Below are positions 1 through 8,952 of a stretch of DNA of 64,000 bases, in pieces; the first letter of the stretch is position 1; each line of letters opens with the position of its first letter. A program made the translations under genes and the position numbers. The stretch spans positions 806,001 to 870,000 of the forward strand of contig NZ_CP080528.1 in the NCBI RefSeq assembly GCF_024746815.1, written 5' to 3'. Origin of the DNA: Mesorhizobium sp. AR07. GTDB taxonomy: Bacteria > Pseudomonadota > Alphaproteobacteria > Rhizobiales > Rhizobiaceae. The notes beneath the pieces are model-generated. The model saw only the letters and a list, made by a program, of their open reading frames with translations, was not told the DNA's origin and made no database searches.

Positions 1-591
1 TTCGGAAGCAGATACAAGCTGCAGTCGTGGGGCAGCGTGTCTGGCGATACCCTGGTGGCAACCGTGTCCTTGATCGCCTGCTTGAACATCGACAGTGATC
101 ACCATCGGCCGTGACAGCGACCGGCTGGCGAGGCACTGGCCATCGGGCGGCCGCCGCCGTGGATGTCATTCAACCACCGGAGGGCAGCAGGATTGTTCTT
201 CAGACGCCGCGTAGGCACGATGGCGTCGACGCATAGCCGCAAACGGGCGGAGCACGGAGGGGCCGGAAGCGGCGATCTGCAAGCTCCGGCAATCCTGTCG
301 CAGCAGCACGTGCTGCACGCCTGCTCGCGTCAGCAGGACATCGTTGGCACATGCGTCGCCTCCGTGCGGGATGTGTTCCCGCCATCGAAGGGCAAAGCCG
401 TCATTGATGCAGCCTGTCGACCTTTACAGCTTGCTAGCGAACGACGCGGCCACGATTCGCCTGACCGAAGCCTGCGTCGTGGCGACCGACAGCGTCAATG
501 CTGACAAGGCCTTCCCTCTTCATCCGCTGGCCTTTGACCTCGATGGGTGCGCGGCGTGGCGGCACCCAGCCGACCTAGCTGAAATCAGGGA
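1..591. other. No gene supported at the left edge
   Basis: Open frames exist on both strands here (for example 344-724 on the plus strand and 200-385 on the minus strand). None has a recognisable domain, a convincing ribosome-binding site or a recognisable relative. The stretch lies just beyond the 3' end of the mutase-like gene and may be decayed mobile DNA, but I cannot assign it. Confidence 0.4.
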
Positions 592-2034
592 TCAAGAGCC
601 GGCTCCGATCGATTGGTCGATGCGAACCGGAAACAGGGGCTCGCAGACGGCAACGCCTTCGGTGAAGGCGGGCCGCCGTTCCGCTGCCAGCGTCTCGACC
701 GGACGTTCGCTTTTCAACGGATAGAGCGTGGTGCCGATGATGGCTCGCTCGCCTGCCTGATAGGCTGCGTTGCGCCGCGCTGCCGCGGCATGAACGCGTG
801 CCTGGATATGCCCGCCCTGGAGGCTGGACAAGACGCCGCCCTCGGCCTCGATCGTCTGCAATTCCGTCCAGGCTGTCTCGCACAGTTCCGCGGTCAGCGC
901 TTCGACCGCGCCGGATCCGTAGGCAGGATCGGCGACATGATCGATATGGCTTTCATTGGCCATGATCAGTTGCGCGTTGCGGGCAACGCGGCGGGCAAAA
1001 CCCGCCGGCAAGCCATGCGCGATCGTATGCGGCAGGATTGAGATCGAATCGGCGCCGCCTGATGCTGCCGCAAAGCAGGCAATCGTGGTGCGCAGGATGT
1101 TGGTTTCGGGGTCCAATGCCGTCATCATGCGAAACGACGACTCGGCGTGGATATTGGCGGTGGAATTGGGGATCGAACAGGCTTCCTGCAGCCGTGCCCA
1201 GAGCCTGCGCAGTGCCCGAACCTTGGCCACCGACAGGAACTGGTCCTGGTCGACGCTGAGCGCGAAGCCGATATGCGGTGCGGCATAGACAAGCGGCTGC
1301 CGCGCCGTCTCGAACATTCTGAGATAGGAGACCGCCGAGGCCAGCATTATGCCAAGCTCTTGCGCTTCCGTGGCGCCGGCATTGTGGAACACGCGGCCGT
1401 CCGCCTCCAGCAGCACGCCCGGAACGCCCATCGAGAAGAAATGCGCCAGCGACTGCGGCATCGAGGCCTGTAGCGCCTCGATCGACATGCGCAGCCGGCC
1501 GGTTCCGGCAAAGATCGCCGCCGGATCGATGCCGAAGGAGAGGTTGAGTTTTGCCGGGTCTGAACGGCGCTTGCTCAGGAACGCCACCAGCCAGTCGGCC
1601 ACGGCGCGGCTCCAGGGATGCGCATCGATGCGGGTCTGGATGCGATTGAGCGGTACGCCGTCCAGCACCGTCTCCAGCGCCAGCGCCGTTCTCGGCAGGC
1701 CGTAGCCGAATGCGTTCGGCGCCCCTTCGAAGACAAGCGACAATCCCGTCGCGCCTTGCGCTACGTCCTCCAGAGCCTGGGCCCTGGCGCGGTCGATATC
1801 CGGATCATCGACGCGCTGGCTGACGATCCAGGGCGATTTCGGGTTTGCACGCACGAGCGGTTCCGCCGCGATGCTGCGGTCGTAGAGCGGTTCGATGCGG
1901 ATGTTGTCGTCGGTATGCGAGACCAGCGTTTCCTCGAAGGATGCGCCGGCCAACGCCTTTTCCGCCAAGGCCAGCCATCGCTGGCGCTCGGCATTCTCGG
2001 GTTCAACATCCCTGGTCAAGGCTCCAGCTCCCAT
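592..2034 (-). CDS. Methylmalonyl-CoA mutase small-subunit-like protein
   Basis: The 480-residue product resembles the TIM-barrel part of the small (MutA-type) subunit of methylmalonyl-CoA mutase. That enzyme interconverts methylmalonyl-CoA and succinyl-CoA with cobalamin, and in heterodimeric forms this subunit is structural rather than catalytic. The N-terminal region and the barrel (for example the segment around NIHAESSFRMM near residue 290) fit the family. I see no C-terminal cobalamin-binding domain with a DxHxxG motif. No partner subunit is visible in the window, so the protein is either an orphan, truncated at its C-terminus, or repurposed. It is on the same strand as nodPQ, 442 bp downstream of nodQ, so read-through transcription is possible but not shown. 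Family assignment is fairly secure; function here is uncertain. Confidence 0.75.
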   Translation of the reverse strand: MGAGALTRDVEPENAERQRWLALAEKALAGASFEETLVSHTDDNIRIEPLYDRSIAAEPLVRANPKSPWIVSQRVDDPDIDRARAQALEDVAQGATGLSLVFEGAPNAFGYGLPRTALALETVLDGVPLNRIQTRIDAHPWSRAVADWLVAFLSKRRSDPAKLNLSFGIDPAAIFAGTGRLRMSIEALQASMPQSLAHFFSMGVPGVLLEADGRVFHNAGATEAQELGIMLASAVSYLRMFETARQPLVYAAPHIGFALSVDQDQFLSVAKVRALRRLWARLQEACSIPNSTANIHAESSFRMMTALDPETNILRTTIACFAAASGGADSISILPHTIAHGLPAGFARRVARNAQLIMANESHIDHVADPAYGSGAVEALTAELCETAWTELQTIEAEGGVLSSLQGGHIQARVHAAAARRNAAYQAGERAIIGTTLYPLKSERPVETLAAERRPAFTEGVAVCEPLFPVRIDQSIGAGS

Positions 2035-2476
2035 CCTTCTTCCTCGTTTTTAGGCGTCCGCATCAGCCTGGAACACAGTCTACGGTTCCCGGTCCGATAT
2101 CGTAATGCAATGCACTTGTTGGATCTGAATTCGACCTATCGGATTTATGTCAGCCTGTGGCACAAACCATGGCCGATTGCCACATACCGGCAAAAATGAC
2201 GATGTCGGCAGCAACCCACGAGCTCCATCCATCTGGTCGGGAAGCGCATAGTTCAGGGCGATGCTGCGTGATCAGGCGGGTGGTCTCCGGCTGTTTCGCT
2301 GTTTTTAAGTTTGCAACCGACATCGAACTGATGTGTGCGACCCCGGCTCTACAATCCCTGCGGTGGGGGTGAGGCGTCCGCCTTCGTCTCATGGCTAAAT
2401 CCGGCATCAAAGACAGCCGATGGCGCCACTCGCGGCCAGTGCCGACCTTTCGAACAGGGCAAGGACTGCCTTGTCA
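2035..2476. other. Intergenic gap between nodQ and the mutase-like gene
   Basis: The 442 bp hold only short frames that lack family features. I found no nod box, no NifA site and no convincing -24/-12 promoter. The region may contain the nodQ terminator, but no clear hairpin with a T-run was identified. Confidence 0.4.
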
Positions 2477-4417
2477 TCAGATGTATCCACCATTGTCGGC
2501 AGGAGGTGGTTGCGCAATGTCGCGCTCGATCAGCCAGTGTTCCAGGGCCTCTACCATCTCTTCGGCCGATCTGCCGAGTGTCTTGAGATGGATTTCCGGC
2601 TTTTCCGGAGCTTCATACGGAGAATCGACGCCGGTGAAATTCTTGATTTCGCCATTCAGCGCCCGCGCATACAGGCCCTTCGGATCGCGCCTCGCGCATT
2701 CCTCGAAGGGCGTATCGACAAACACCTCGACGAATTCGCCGTCAGCCATCAATTCGCGTGCCATGCGCCGCTCGGCGCTGAATGGCGAAATGAAGGAGAC
2801 GATGACGATCAGCCCGGCATCGGCCATCAGGCGCGCCACTTCGGCGACGCGGCGGATGTTCTCGACGCGGTCGGCGTCGGTGAAGCCGAGATCGCGGTTG
2901 AGGCCGTGACGGACATTGTCGCCATCCAGAATGTACGTATGGCGGCCGGTGGCGTAGAGCTTCTTTTCGAACAGATTGGCGATGGTCGACTTGCCGGAGC
3001 CGGAAAGCCCGGTGAACCAGAACACGGCGGGCCGCTGGTTCTTCATGTCGGCGCGGACGCGCTTGCCGACATCGAGCGACTGCCAATGGATGTTTTCGGC
3101 ACGGCGCAGCGAGTGCAGGATCATGCCGGCGCCGACCGTGGCATTGGAGATGCGGTCGATCAGGATGAAGGCGCCAGTGGTGCGGTTCTCGGCGAACGGA
3201 TCGAAGGCGATCGGTGTCCGCGTCGAGATGTTGCAGATGCCGACTTCGTTCATCTCGAGCGACTTGGCCGCCTCATGGGCAAAGTCGTTGACGTTGATCC
3301 GGTATTTCAGGTCGGTGACGGTGGCGCTTGTCTGGTCGGTCTCGGTGCGCAGGATGTAGGACCGGCCGGGCAGCAAAGCGTGCTCGTCGAACCAGACGAT
3401 GTTGGCGGCGAACTGGTCGGCGACCTGCGGCCGGGCAGCCGGCGAAACCAGCATGTTGCCGCGTGAGATCTCGACCTCGTCGTCAAGGACGAGTGTGACA
3501 GCCTGGCCGGCTGCCGCTTGGGCCAGGTCGCCGCCATAGGAGACGATGCGCTTGACGCGCGAGGATTTGCCGGACTTGGCGACGACGACCTCGTCACCGG
3601 GTGCAACCGAGCCGGAGGCGACCGTGCCAGCAAAGCCGCGAAAGTCGAGATTGGGGCGGTTGACATATTGGACCGGGAACCGGAACGGCAGCTCGACCAC
3701 CGCTTCGTCGACCGATACGGTTTCGAGATGCTCGATCAGCGTCGGGCCGGAATACCATTCCATGCTTTCCGAGCGGCTGGTGACGTTGTCGCCGTAACGG
3801 GCGGACATCGGGATCGGCACGATGGTCTGGAAGCCGAGATCACGCGAGAATTGCCGGTAGGACTCGGTAATGCGTTCGAAGACCGCTTGGTCGAACCCTA
3901 CAAGATCGATCTTGTTGACGGCCAGCACGATGTGCCGGATGCCGAGTAGCGAAGCGATGATCGAATGGCGCCTGGTCTGGCGCAGCACCCCTTGCCGGGC
4001 ATCGATCAGCACGATGGCCAGGTCGGCGGTCGACGCGCCGGTCGCCATGTTGCGGGTGTACTGTTCGTGGCCGGGCGTGTCGGCAACGATAAACTTGCGC
4101 TTCGGCGTGGCGAAGAAGCGATAGGCGACGTCGATGGTGATGCCTTGCTCGCGCTCGGCCTCGAGGCCATCGACCAGAAGCGCGAAATCGATGTCGTCGC
4201 CGGTCGTGCCGTGCTTGCGCGAATCGCGTTCGAGCGCGGCGAGCTGGTCCTCGAAAATCTGCTTGGTGTCGGAAAGCAGGCGCCCGATCAGCGTCGACTT
4301 GCCATCATCGACGGAACCGCAGGTCAGCAAGCGCAGCAGCGACTTCTTCTCCTGCGCCGCCAGATAGTCGCGGACGCCGTCGGTGGGTGCGAGGCTCTTT
4401 GCCATGATGTGGCGCAT
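2477..4417 (-). CDS. nodQ: NodQ: sulfate adenylyltransferase large subunit / APS kinase
   Basis: A bifunctional CysN-CysC fusion of 646 residues. The N-terminal GTPase domain has GSVDDGKS (34-41), DTPGHE (113-118) and NKID (168-171). The C-terminal adenylylsulfate kinase has a P-loop, GLSGSGKST, at 470-478. With NodP it makes APS from ATP and sulfate and then phosphorylates APS to PAPS, the sulfate donor for NodH. It lies 2 bp after nodP, so the pair is cotranscribed. A second in-frame ATG at 4405 is an alternative start. Sequence alone cannot separate NodQ from housekeeping CysNC. The assignment to Nod-factor sulfation rests on nodH and nodBCIJ lying just upstream on the same strand. Confidence 0.9.
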   Translation of the reverse strand: MRHIMAKSLAPTDGVRDYLAAQEKKSLLRLLTCGSVDDGKSTLIGRLLSDTKQIFEDQLAALERDSRKHGTTGDDIDFALLVDGLEAEREQGITIDVAYRFFATPKRKFIVADTPGHEQYTRNMATGASTADLAIVLIDARQGVLRQTRRHSIIASLLGIRHIVLAVNKIDLVGFDQAVFERITESYRQFSRDLGFQTIVPIPMSARYGDNVTSRSESMEWYSGPTLIEHLETVSVDEAVVELPFRFPVQYVNRPNLDFRGFAGTVASGSVAPGDEVVVAKSGKSSRVKRIVSYGGDLAQAAAGQAVTLVLDDEVEISRGNMLVSPAARPQVADQFAANIVWFDEHALLPGRSYILRTETDQTSATVTDLKYRINVNDFAHEAAKSLEMNEVGICNISTRTPIAFDPFAENRTTGAFILIDRISNATVGAGMILHSLRRAENIHWQSLDVGKRVRADMKNQRPAVFWFTGLSGSGKSTIANLFEKKLYATGRHTYILDGDNVRHGLNRDLGFTDADRVENIRRVAEVARLMADAGLIVIVSFISPFSAERRMARELMADGEFVEVFVDTPFEECARRDPKGLYARALNGEIKNFTGVDSPYEAPEKPEIHLKTLGRSAEEMVEALEHWLIERDIAQPPPADNGGYI

Positions 4418-4419
4418 GC

Positions 4420-5325
4420 TCAGAAATACCCCTCGCGCTTCTTCTTTTCCATCGAGCCGGCTTCATCGCGGTCGATCAGGCGCCCTTGCCGCTCGGAGGT
4501 ACGCGCCGTCAGCATTTCGCCAACGATGGCTTCCAGCGTATCGGCGTCGGATTCGATGGCGCCGGTCAGCGGATAGCAGCCAAGCGTGCGGAAGCGCACC
4601 AGCCGGTTCTCCACCGTCTCGCCGGGGCGCAGTTTCATGCGCTCGTCATCGCGCAGGATCAGCATGCCGTCGCGCTCGACCACCGGCCGCTGCTTGGCGA
4701 AATAGAGTGGCACGATCGGGATGTTTTCCTGCAGAATATACTGCCAGATGTCGAGCTCGGTCCAATTCGACAGCGGAAAGACACGGATCGATTCGCCCGA
4801 TGCGATGCGGGTGTTGAATATCTTCCACATCTCGGGCCGTTGGTTCTTCGGGTCCCACACATGCTGCGCGTTGCGGAAGGAGAATATGCGCTCCTTGGCG
4901 CGCGATTTCTCCTCGTCGCGACGGGCGCCGCCAAAGGCGGCATCGAAACCGTATTTGTCGAGCGCCTGGCGCAGCGCCACGGTCTTCATCACATGGGTGT
5001 GCGTGTTGGAACCGTGATCGAACGGATTGATGTTGTCGCGCACGCCATCTTCGTTGACATGAACGAGCAGATCGAAGCCGAGTTTCTGCGCCATCTGATC
5101 GCGAAAGGCGATCATCTCGCGGAATTTCCACGTCGTGTCGACATGAAGGAAGGGGAATGGCGGCTTGGCGGGATAAAACGCCTTCATCGCCAGATGCATC
5201 AGCACGGAGGAGTCCTTGCCGACCGAATAGAGCATGACCGGCTTGGCAAAAGCGGCTGCAACCTCGCGGAAGATATGGATGGACTCGGCCTCCAGACGTT
5301 GCAGGTGCGTCAAAGGAACATTCAT
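4420..5325 (-). CDS. nodP: NodP: sulfate adenylyltransferase small subunit
   Basis: A CysD-type ATP sulfurylase subunit of the PP-loop family, 301 residues from the chosen ATG. The PP-loop motif reads SVGKDSSVL near residues 34-42. It pairs with NodQ to activate sulfate. The start at 5325 is preferred because a GGAAAG Shine-Dalgarno sequence sits about 7 nt upstream; the longer frame would need a TTG at 5340. The protein ends in the usual KKKREGYF-like tail of this family. The gene is followed after 2 bp by nodQ and preceded by a 195-bp gap and the DUF2061 gene. With nodH nearby, it is best read as the sulfate-activation arm of Nod-factor synthesis. Confidence 0.9.
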   Translation of the reverse strand: MNVPLTHLQRLEAESIHIFREVAAAFAKPVMLYSVGKDSSVLMHLAMKAFYPAKPPFPFLHVDTTWKFREMIAFRDQMAQKLGFDLLVHVNEDGVRDNINPFDHGSNTHTHVMKTVALRQALDKYGFDAAFGGARRDEEKSRAKERIFSFRNAQHVWDPKNQRPEMWKIFNTRIASGESIRVFPLSNWTELDIWQYILQENIPIVPLYFAKQRPVVERDGMLILRDDERMKLRPGETVENRLVRFRTLGCYPLTGAIESDADTLEAIVGEMLTARTSERQGRLIDRDEAGSMEKKKREGYF

Positions 5326-5520
5326 GTCGGCACTTTCCAATCCAGCCTTTGACGGCGCTTAAAGCGCCGCCCCGGGCAGAGCTGCCAGTCATCCCCGAAG
5401 CGGGCCCTTGCAAGCGCGAATGTGCGCCGGAAGTTCGACGCTTGCTGAAACCATATGATCACAGCTTTCGTCATCGCGACGATCTGAGACATCCGAGAGA
5501 TTGCCCCAATGGTGTGCTGT

Positions 5521-5760
5521 TCAATCAGCCGGCAATATCATGCGCCGGCCAAACGGAATGAACGACCATGCCCGTTCGTGGAGATAGTACAGCACGATTT
5601 TTGTAATAACTTCAGCACTGGCGATCGATCCCGCGGAAACGACGTTTCCAGTTATGAGCCAGCTCAGCGCGAACGTATCGACACTGCCTGTGATGCGCCA
5701 ACTGACAGCCTTGGCTATGGATCTGCCGTGGGTCTCGGGAACAGGAATGAACATGCGCAA
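5521..5760 (-). CDS. DUF2061 small membrane protein in the sulfation block
   Basis: A 79-residue protein resembling DUF2061 proteins, with two hydrophobic segments (roughly 18-38 and 44-62) and the family-like motif KAVSWRITGS near the start. Function is unknown. Homologues are often found beside sulfate-activation genes (from memory). Here it sits between nodH and nodP on the same strand, which suggests cotranscription and possibly a role in sulfate uptake or in membrane association of sulfation. That role is inference. The next gene starts 195 bp downstream and nodH ends 218 bp upstream. Confidence 0.72.
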   Translation of the reverse strand: MRMFIPVPETHGRSIAKAVSWRITGSVDTFALSWLITGNVVSAGSIASAEVITKIVLYYLHERAWSFIPFGRRMILPAD

Positions 5761-5978
5761 TCGCTCCAGGGGGACGTCAAGACCGACCTGATTTGGTCAG
5801 CTTGGTTTGATGGTGGGAACGTTCTTGATCCTGCCTGTCGATCAGGTCGGGAGGAAGTACGTTGGCGGTCATGCCCTTCTTGGCAAGTCTGCAACAAGAA
5901 CGCCCTTAGTTGATGCCAATCGCGGGCCAAGTGGCAGCCCCGTCGTGGAGCAAGCCCGCTACTGGCTGCGAAGGCCAG

Positions 5979-6725
5979 TCACACGGCAGCGACGTCAAAG
6001 AACCTCGCATAAGGTCCGTTTGCGAAGTGAAGCCGCAACTCGTCGAAGTTCTCTACCGTTTCGTCGAGCGGTCGCGCTTCCTGGCGCTGAAGGATGGCGC
6101 GACCGGAAAGCTGAAGCCCCGGAACCCCCAAGAAATCCCAAACCGCTCCCAAACATGCGGCGGGTTCTTGAAGAAGGCTCTCATATTCGATTACCAGCAC
6201 GTTGGACGGCGCGAAGGCGTGCGCAACTCGAGCGTAGAAAGCGTCGGCGGTTTTGAAGTACGACTCGCAGTCGGCGATTGGCAATCTGACCCGTGGTGGC
6301 GGAGCCGCATCCTTGTCCGAACTGAACTTCAGCCATTGGCCGCTTTGCCGTGCCTGCACCAGCGACCTTAGCGATTCCAGTATGTTTCTCCGGACCACGA
6401 GGATGACCTTGAGTCTTGGCCAACGGGCCAGTTCCGCAAAAAAGCCCGGATGATCGTGAAACTGAGGTTCGTTGACCTTGCAGCCAACATGCGTCACCGT
6501 CTTGTCGCTCCAAGTGGGACAGCGCACGTAAGCAAGCTCTAGGAGCTCGCGATCGCCGCGCAGCAAGCGATCCTTATCGGGCCAGTTGGTGTCGTACTCG
6601 TTGAGCAACTCACCGTTACTCAATATGTTCGGATGCTCGTTTAGCAATACTTCCAGGTAGTGTGTCCCGGTCCTTGGCATAGCAAGGATGGCAAAAGGCT
6701 CAGGTGTCGGTGAAATGTGGGTCAT
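5979..6725 (-). CDS. nodH: NodH: Nod-factor sulfotransferase
   Basis: A 248-residue PAPS-dependent sulfotransferase that, in the characterised Sinorhizobium meliloti protein, transfers sulfate to the reducing-end glucosamine of Nod factors, a host-specificity modification. The 5'-phosphosulfate-binding motif RTGTHYLE is at residues 18-25. Segments such as NEHPN, NGELLN, DTNWPDK, VTHVGCK and FANGPYARFF match what I recall of S. meliloti NodH along its length. The open frame continues upstream to 6950, but the family N-terminus is MTH at 6725, giving the usual ~247-residue size. The gene lies 288 bp downstream of nodJ, with DUF2061, nodP and nodQ following on the same strand, so PAPS supply and use are clustered. 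Confidence 0.95.
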   Translation of the reverse strand: MTHISPTPEPFAILAMPRTGTHYLEVLLNEHPNILSNGELLNEYDTNWPDKDRLLRGDRELLELAYVRCPTWSDKTVTHVGCKVNEPQFHDHPGFFAELARWPRLKVILVVRRNILESLRSLVQARQSGQWLKFSSDKDAAPPPRVRLPIADCESYFKTADAFYARVAHAFAPSNVLVIEYESLLQEPAACLGAVWDFLGVPGLQLSGRAILQRQEARPLDETVENFDELRLHFANGPYARFFDVAAV

Positions 6726-7013
6726 GGTGTGTGTTCCAGCTGATGATAGTTTCGACGGTTCAGGGGCGCCCAGGACAAGAATACTGGATGTGATCTCTAG
6801 ACGCGGACGGATGCAATCAGCGCTCATGCAGCCGGATCGCGCCATGAGGTTCTGGTATCGCAGACCGGCGTGCAAGGCTGCGTCCGGTCGCGTGTGCGCC
6901 TCAGCTTGTGTGTTCTGCTGTCCCCAACTCACAGTCGCTGGGCCAAGCACGCTCGCGGCTGTAGCCGTTCGCGATGCTGACTCTCGTTCTCCTTCTTGTA
7001 TTCGAAAGTAGCA

Positions 7014-7802
7014 TCAACGCAGCAGGCGCCGGCGAAGCAGCACCATCGAGAGGAAGAACGGCACTACCGCGTATATGCAAAGCGCACCAATGTGCAGGGC
7101 GATGTCCCCAGCCGGGCGATCAAGCATGCCCGGACGAATCAGGTCGATCGAATGTGCCAGCGGTAAGATGCCCGCTATGTGCTGAAAGGTGCTTGGCAGT
7201 TGAGTGACCGGGAAGACAGCGCCGGACAGGAACAACATGGGTGTGAGGAAGAGCGTCTGGTAGAATATGAAGTAGTGGTAACTGGGCGCAAGCGCGGTTA
7301 CGATCATCGCCAAGCTCGCAAAGGCCAACCCAGTGAGAGCGATGACTGGTAGCACATAGAGGACGGACGACCATGCTGAGTAGCCCGCTATGACGGCCAC
7401 CATCGCAATCGCCGTACCGGCCAGAAAGGCCCTTGTAGTTGCCCACACCAACTCACCGAGAACTATGTCGCCAAGGGTAAGTTGTGTGTGCAGGATCGCT
7501 TCCCAGGTCCGCTGTTCGTTCATGCGAGGGAAAGTCGCATAAATTGTTTCGAAGGTGGACGCGGTCATCGCACTTGTCGCGACCATGCCGGCTGCCAAAA
7601 AAGCAGGGTACGACGCGTCTTCAACGCGACCTACCATCATTCCGAGACCAGTGCCGAGTCCAAACAGGTAGATCATAGGATCGGCGAGGTTACCGAGAAT
7701 CGACGCGAGCGCGACCTTCGTCCATGCCAGATAGTTGCGGCGCCATACCGCAATCCAGTTCCAAGCGTTGGCGGGTAGAGCCGCCGAAAAACCTTTACCC
7801 AT
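7014..7802 (-). CDS. nodJ: NodJ: Nod-factor ABC exporter permease
   Basis: An ABC-2-type membrane permease of 262 residues with six predicted hydrophobic helices. It pairs with NodI to export lipo-chitooligosaccharide signals across the inner membrane. The motif GLGTGLG near residue 50 and a region around residues 180-200 with [13 protein letters not shown] are typical of the NodJ subfamily. The gene starts 3 bp after the nodI stop, which indicates translational coupling. It ends in an arginine-rich tail (RRRLLR). Confidence 0.96.
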
Positions 7803-7805
7803 CGT

Positions 7806-8720
7806 TCACTTCTCCATCTCGCGTCCGGTCAGCCGCAAGAAAACGTCCTCCAGACTGGGTGGACGCTCCAGAAGGCGCAGACCCGCGCGCCCGCGCAGTT
7901 GTACGCGAACCTGCTCCGGATCGGCCGTATAGCAAAAGAGCGTCTCGCCGCTCACCTCGACGCGCTGCACGTATGGCCTGATCAGCGAAACCAGCTCCTG
8001 GGGATTCCCGCCGAAGATCTCGATCACCTGGCACCCGATGTGTTCCTCAATCAGGGCATGAGGGCTGCCTTCGGCGAGTTTGCGTCCATGCTCCAGAACG
8101 CACAGCCGATCGCATAAACGCTCGGCCTCTTCCATAAAATGGGTAGTCAAAATGATCGTCTTACCGCGCCCCAGCAGGAAACGCAGACGCTCCCAAATCA
8201 GGTGTCGCGCGTGCGGGTCGAGGCCGGTCGTCGGCTCGTCCATCACGAGTAGCTGGGGGTCGTTGATCAGCGCACGTGCCAGTGTCAAACGCCGTTTCAT
8301 GCCGCCAGATAGTTCGCCGACACGTGCATCCGCCTTGCTCTCAAGACGGGCGAACTCGAGGAGTGACGGGATGACCTCTTTGATCTTGCGTGTGCTCATG
8401 CCGAAGTAGCGCCCGAACACCAACAGGTTCTCTCGTACGGTGAATTCCTGGTCAAGGTTGTCGAACTGCGGAACCACGCCGATGCTCTTGCGTGCAAAGC
8501 GACTCCGCGCACCCACCGGCTCTCCAAGAACCGTGATCTTGCCCGCATCAGGCACTGTCATGCCAAGGAGCATACGCGCAATCGTGCTCTTGCCCGCACC
8601 GTTCGGCCCCAGCAAGCCGAAGCACTCTCCCGACGCAACGGTGAACGACAGCCCGTTCACAACAAGCTTGTCGCCGAAGGACTTCTTCACGCCGGCAAGG
8701 TCGATTGCTACTTTGGACAT
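7806..8720 (-). CDS. nodI: NodI: Nod-factor ABC exporter ATPase
   Basis: An ABC transporter ATP-binding protein of 304 residues. Walker A GPNGAGKST is at 38-46, the signature LSGGMKRR is near 138, and Walker B with DEPTTGLDP follows. It energises export of Nod factors through NodJ. The gene is 232 bp downstream of nodC, within the nodB-C-I-J series, and 3 bp before nodJ. No separate promoter was recognised in the nodC-nodI gap. Confidence 0.97.
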   Translation of the reverse strand: MSKVAIDLAGVKKSFGDKLVVNGLSFTVASGECFGLLGPNGAGKSTIARMLLGMTVPDAGKITVLGEPVGARSRFARKSIGVVPQFDNLDQEFTVRENLLVFGRYFGMSTRKIKEVIPSLLEFARLESKADARVGELSGGMKRRLTLARALINDPQLLVMDEPTTGLDPHARHLIWERLRFLLGRGKTIILTTHFMEEAERLCDRLCVLEHGRKLAEGSPHALIEEHIGCQVIEIFGGNPQELVSLIRPYVQRVEVSGETLFCYTADPEQVRVQLRGRAGLRLLERPPSLEDVFLRLTGREMEK

Positions 8721-8952
8721 GTGTCTATCTCAGTCTTAAGAGGCCGATCAGCCGGCCGGTAGCTTACTTGCGAATATTTTCTTGGCAGAACCGTCCATCG
8801 CATGGTGACGGCCCCTTTGGATAGTCACAGCCGAAGCAAGCGTGTGTCGCTCTCACCGGACGGATTGGCGTCGAGATGCAATCGATCGCCGTGCTGACAA
8901 TTGATGGATGTTGCCCAAGCTCACAACGTGTCCATCCAGCCAACGCACTCGA

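Noticed and set aside
163..724. Overlapping plus-strand frames at the left edge as genes
   Set aside because: No family, no ribosome-binding site and competing frames on the other strand; treated as unassigned.
2157..2200. Possible -24/-12 promoter near TGGCACAAACC
   Set aside because: The -12 GC is missing at the right distance on both strands.
2150..2410. Minus-strand 86-codon frame between nodQ and the mutase-like gene
   Set aside because: Arginine/histidine-rich shadow-like composition, a complementary frame on the other strand, and no start signal.
6726..6950. N-terminal extension of NodH
   Set aside because: The family N-terminus and size fit the ATG at 6725; the extension has no homology and would be intergenic.
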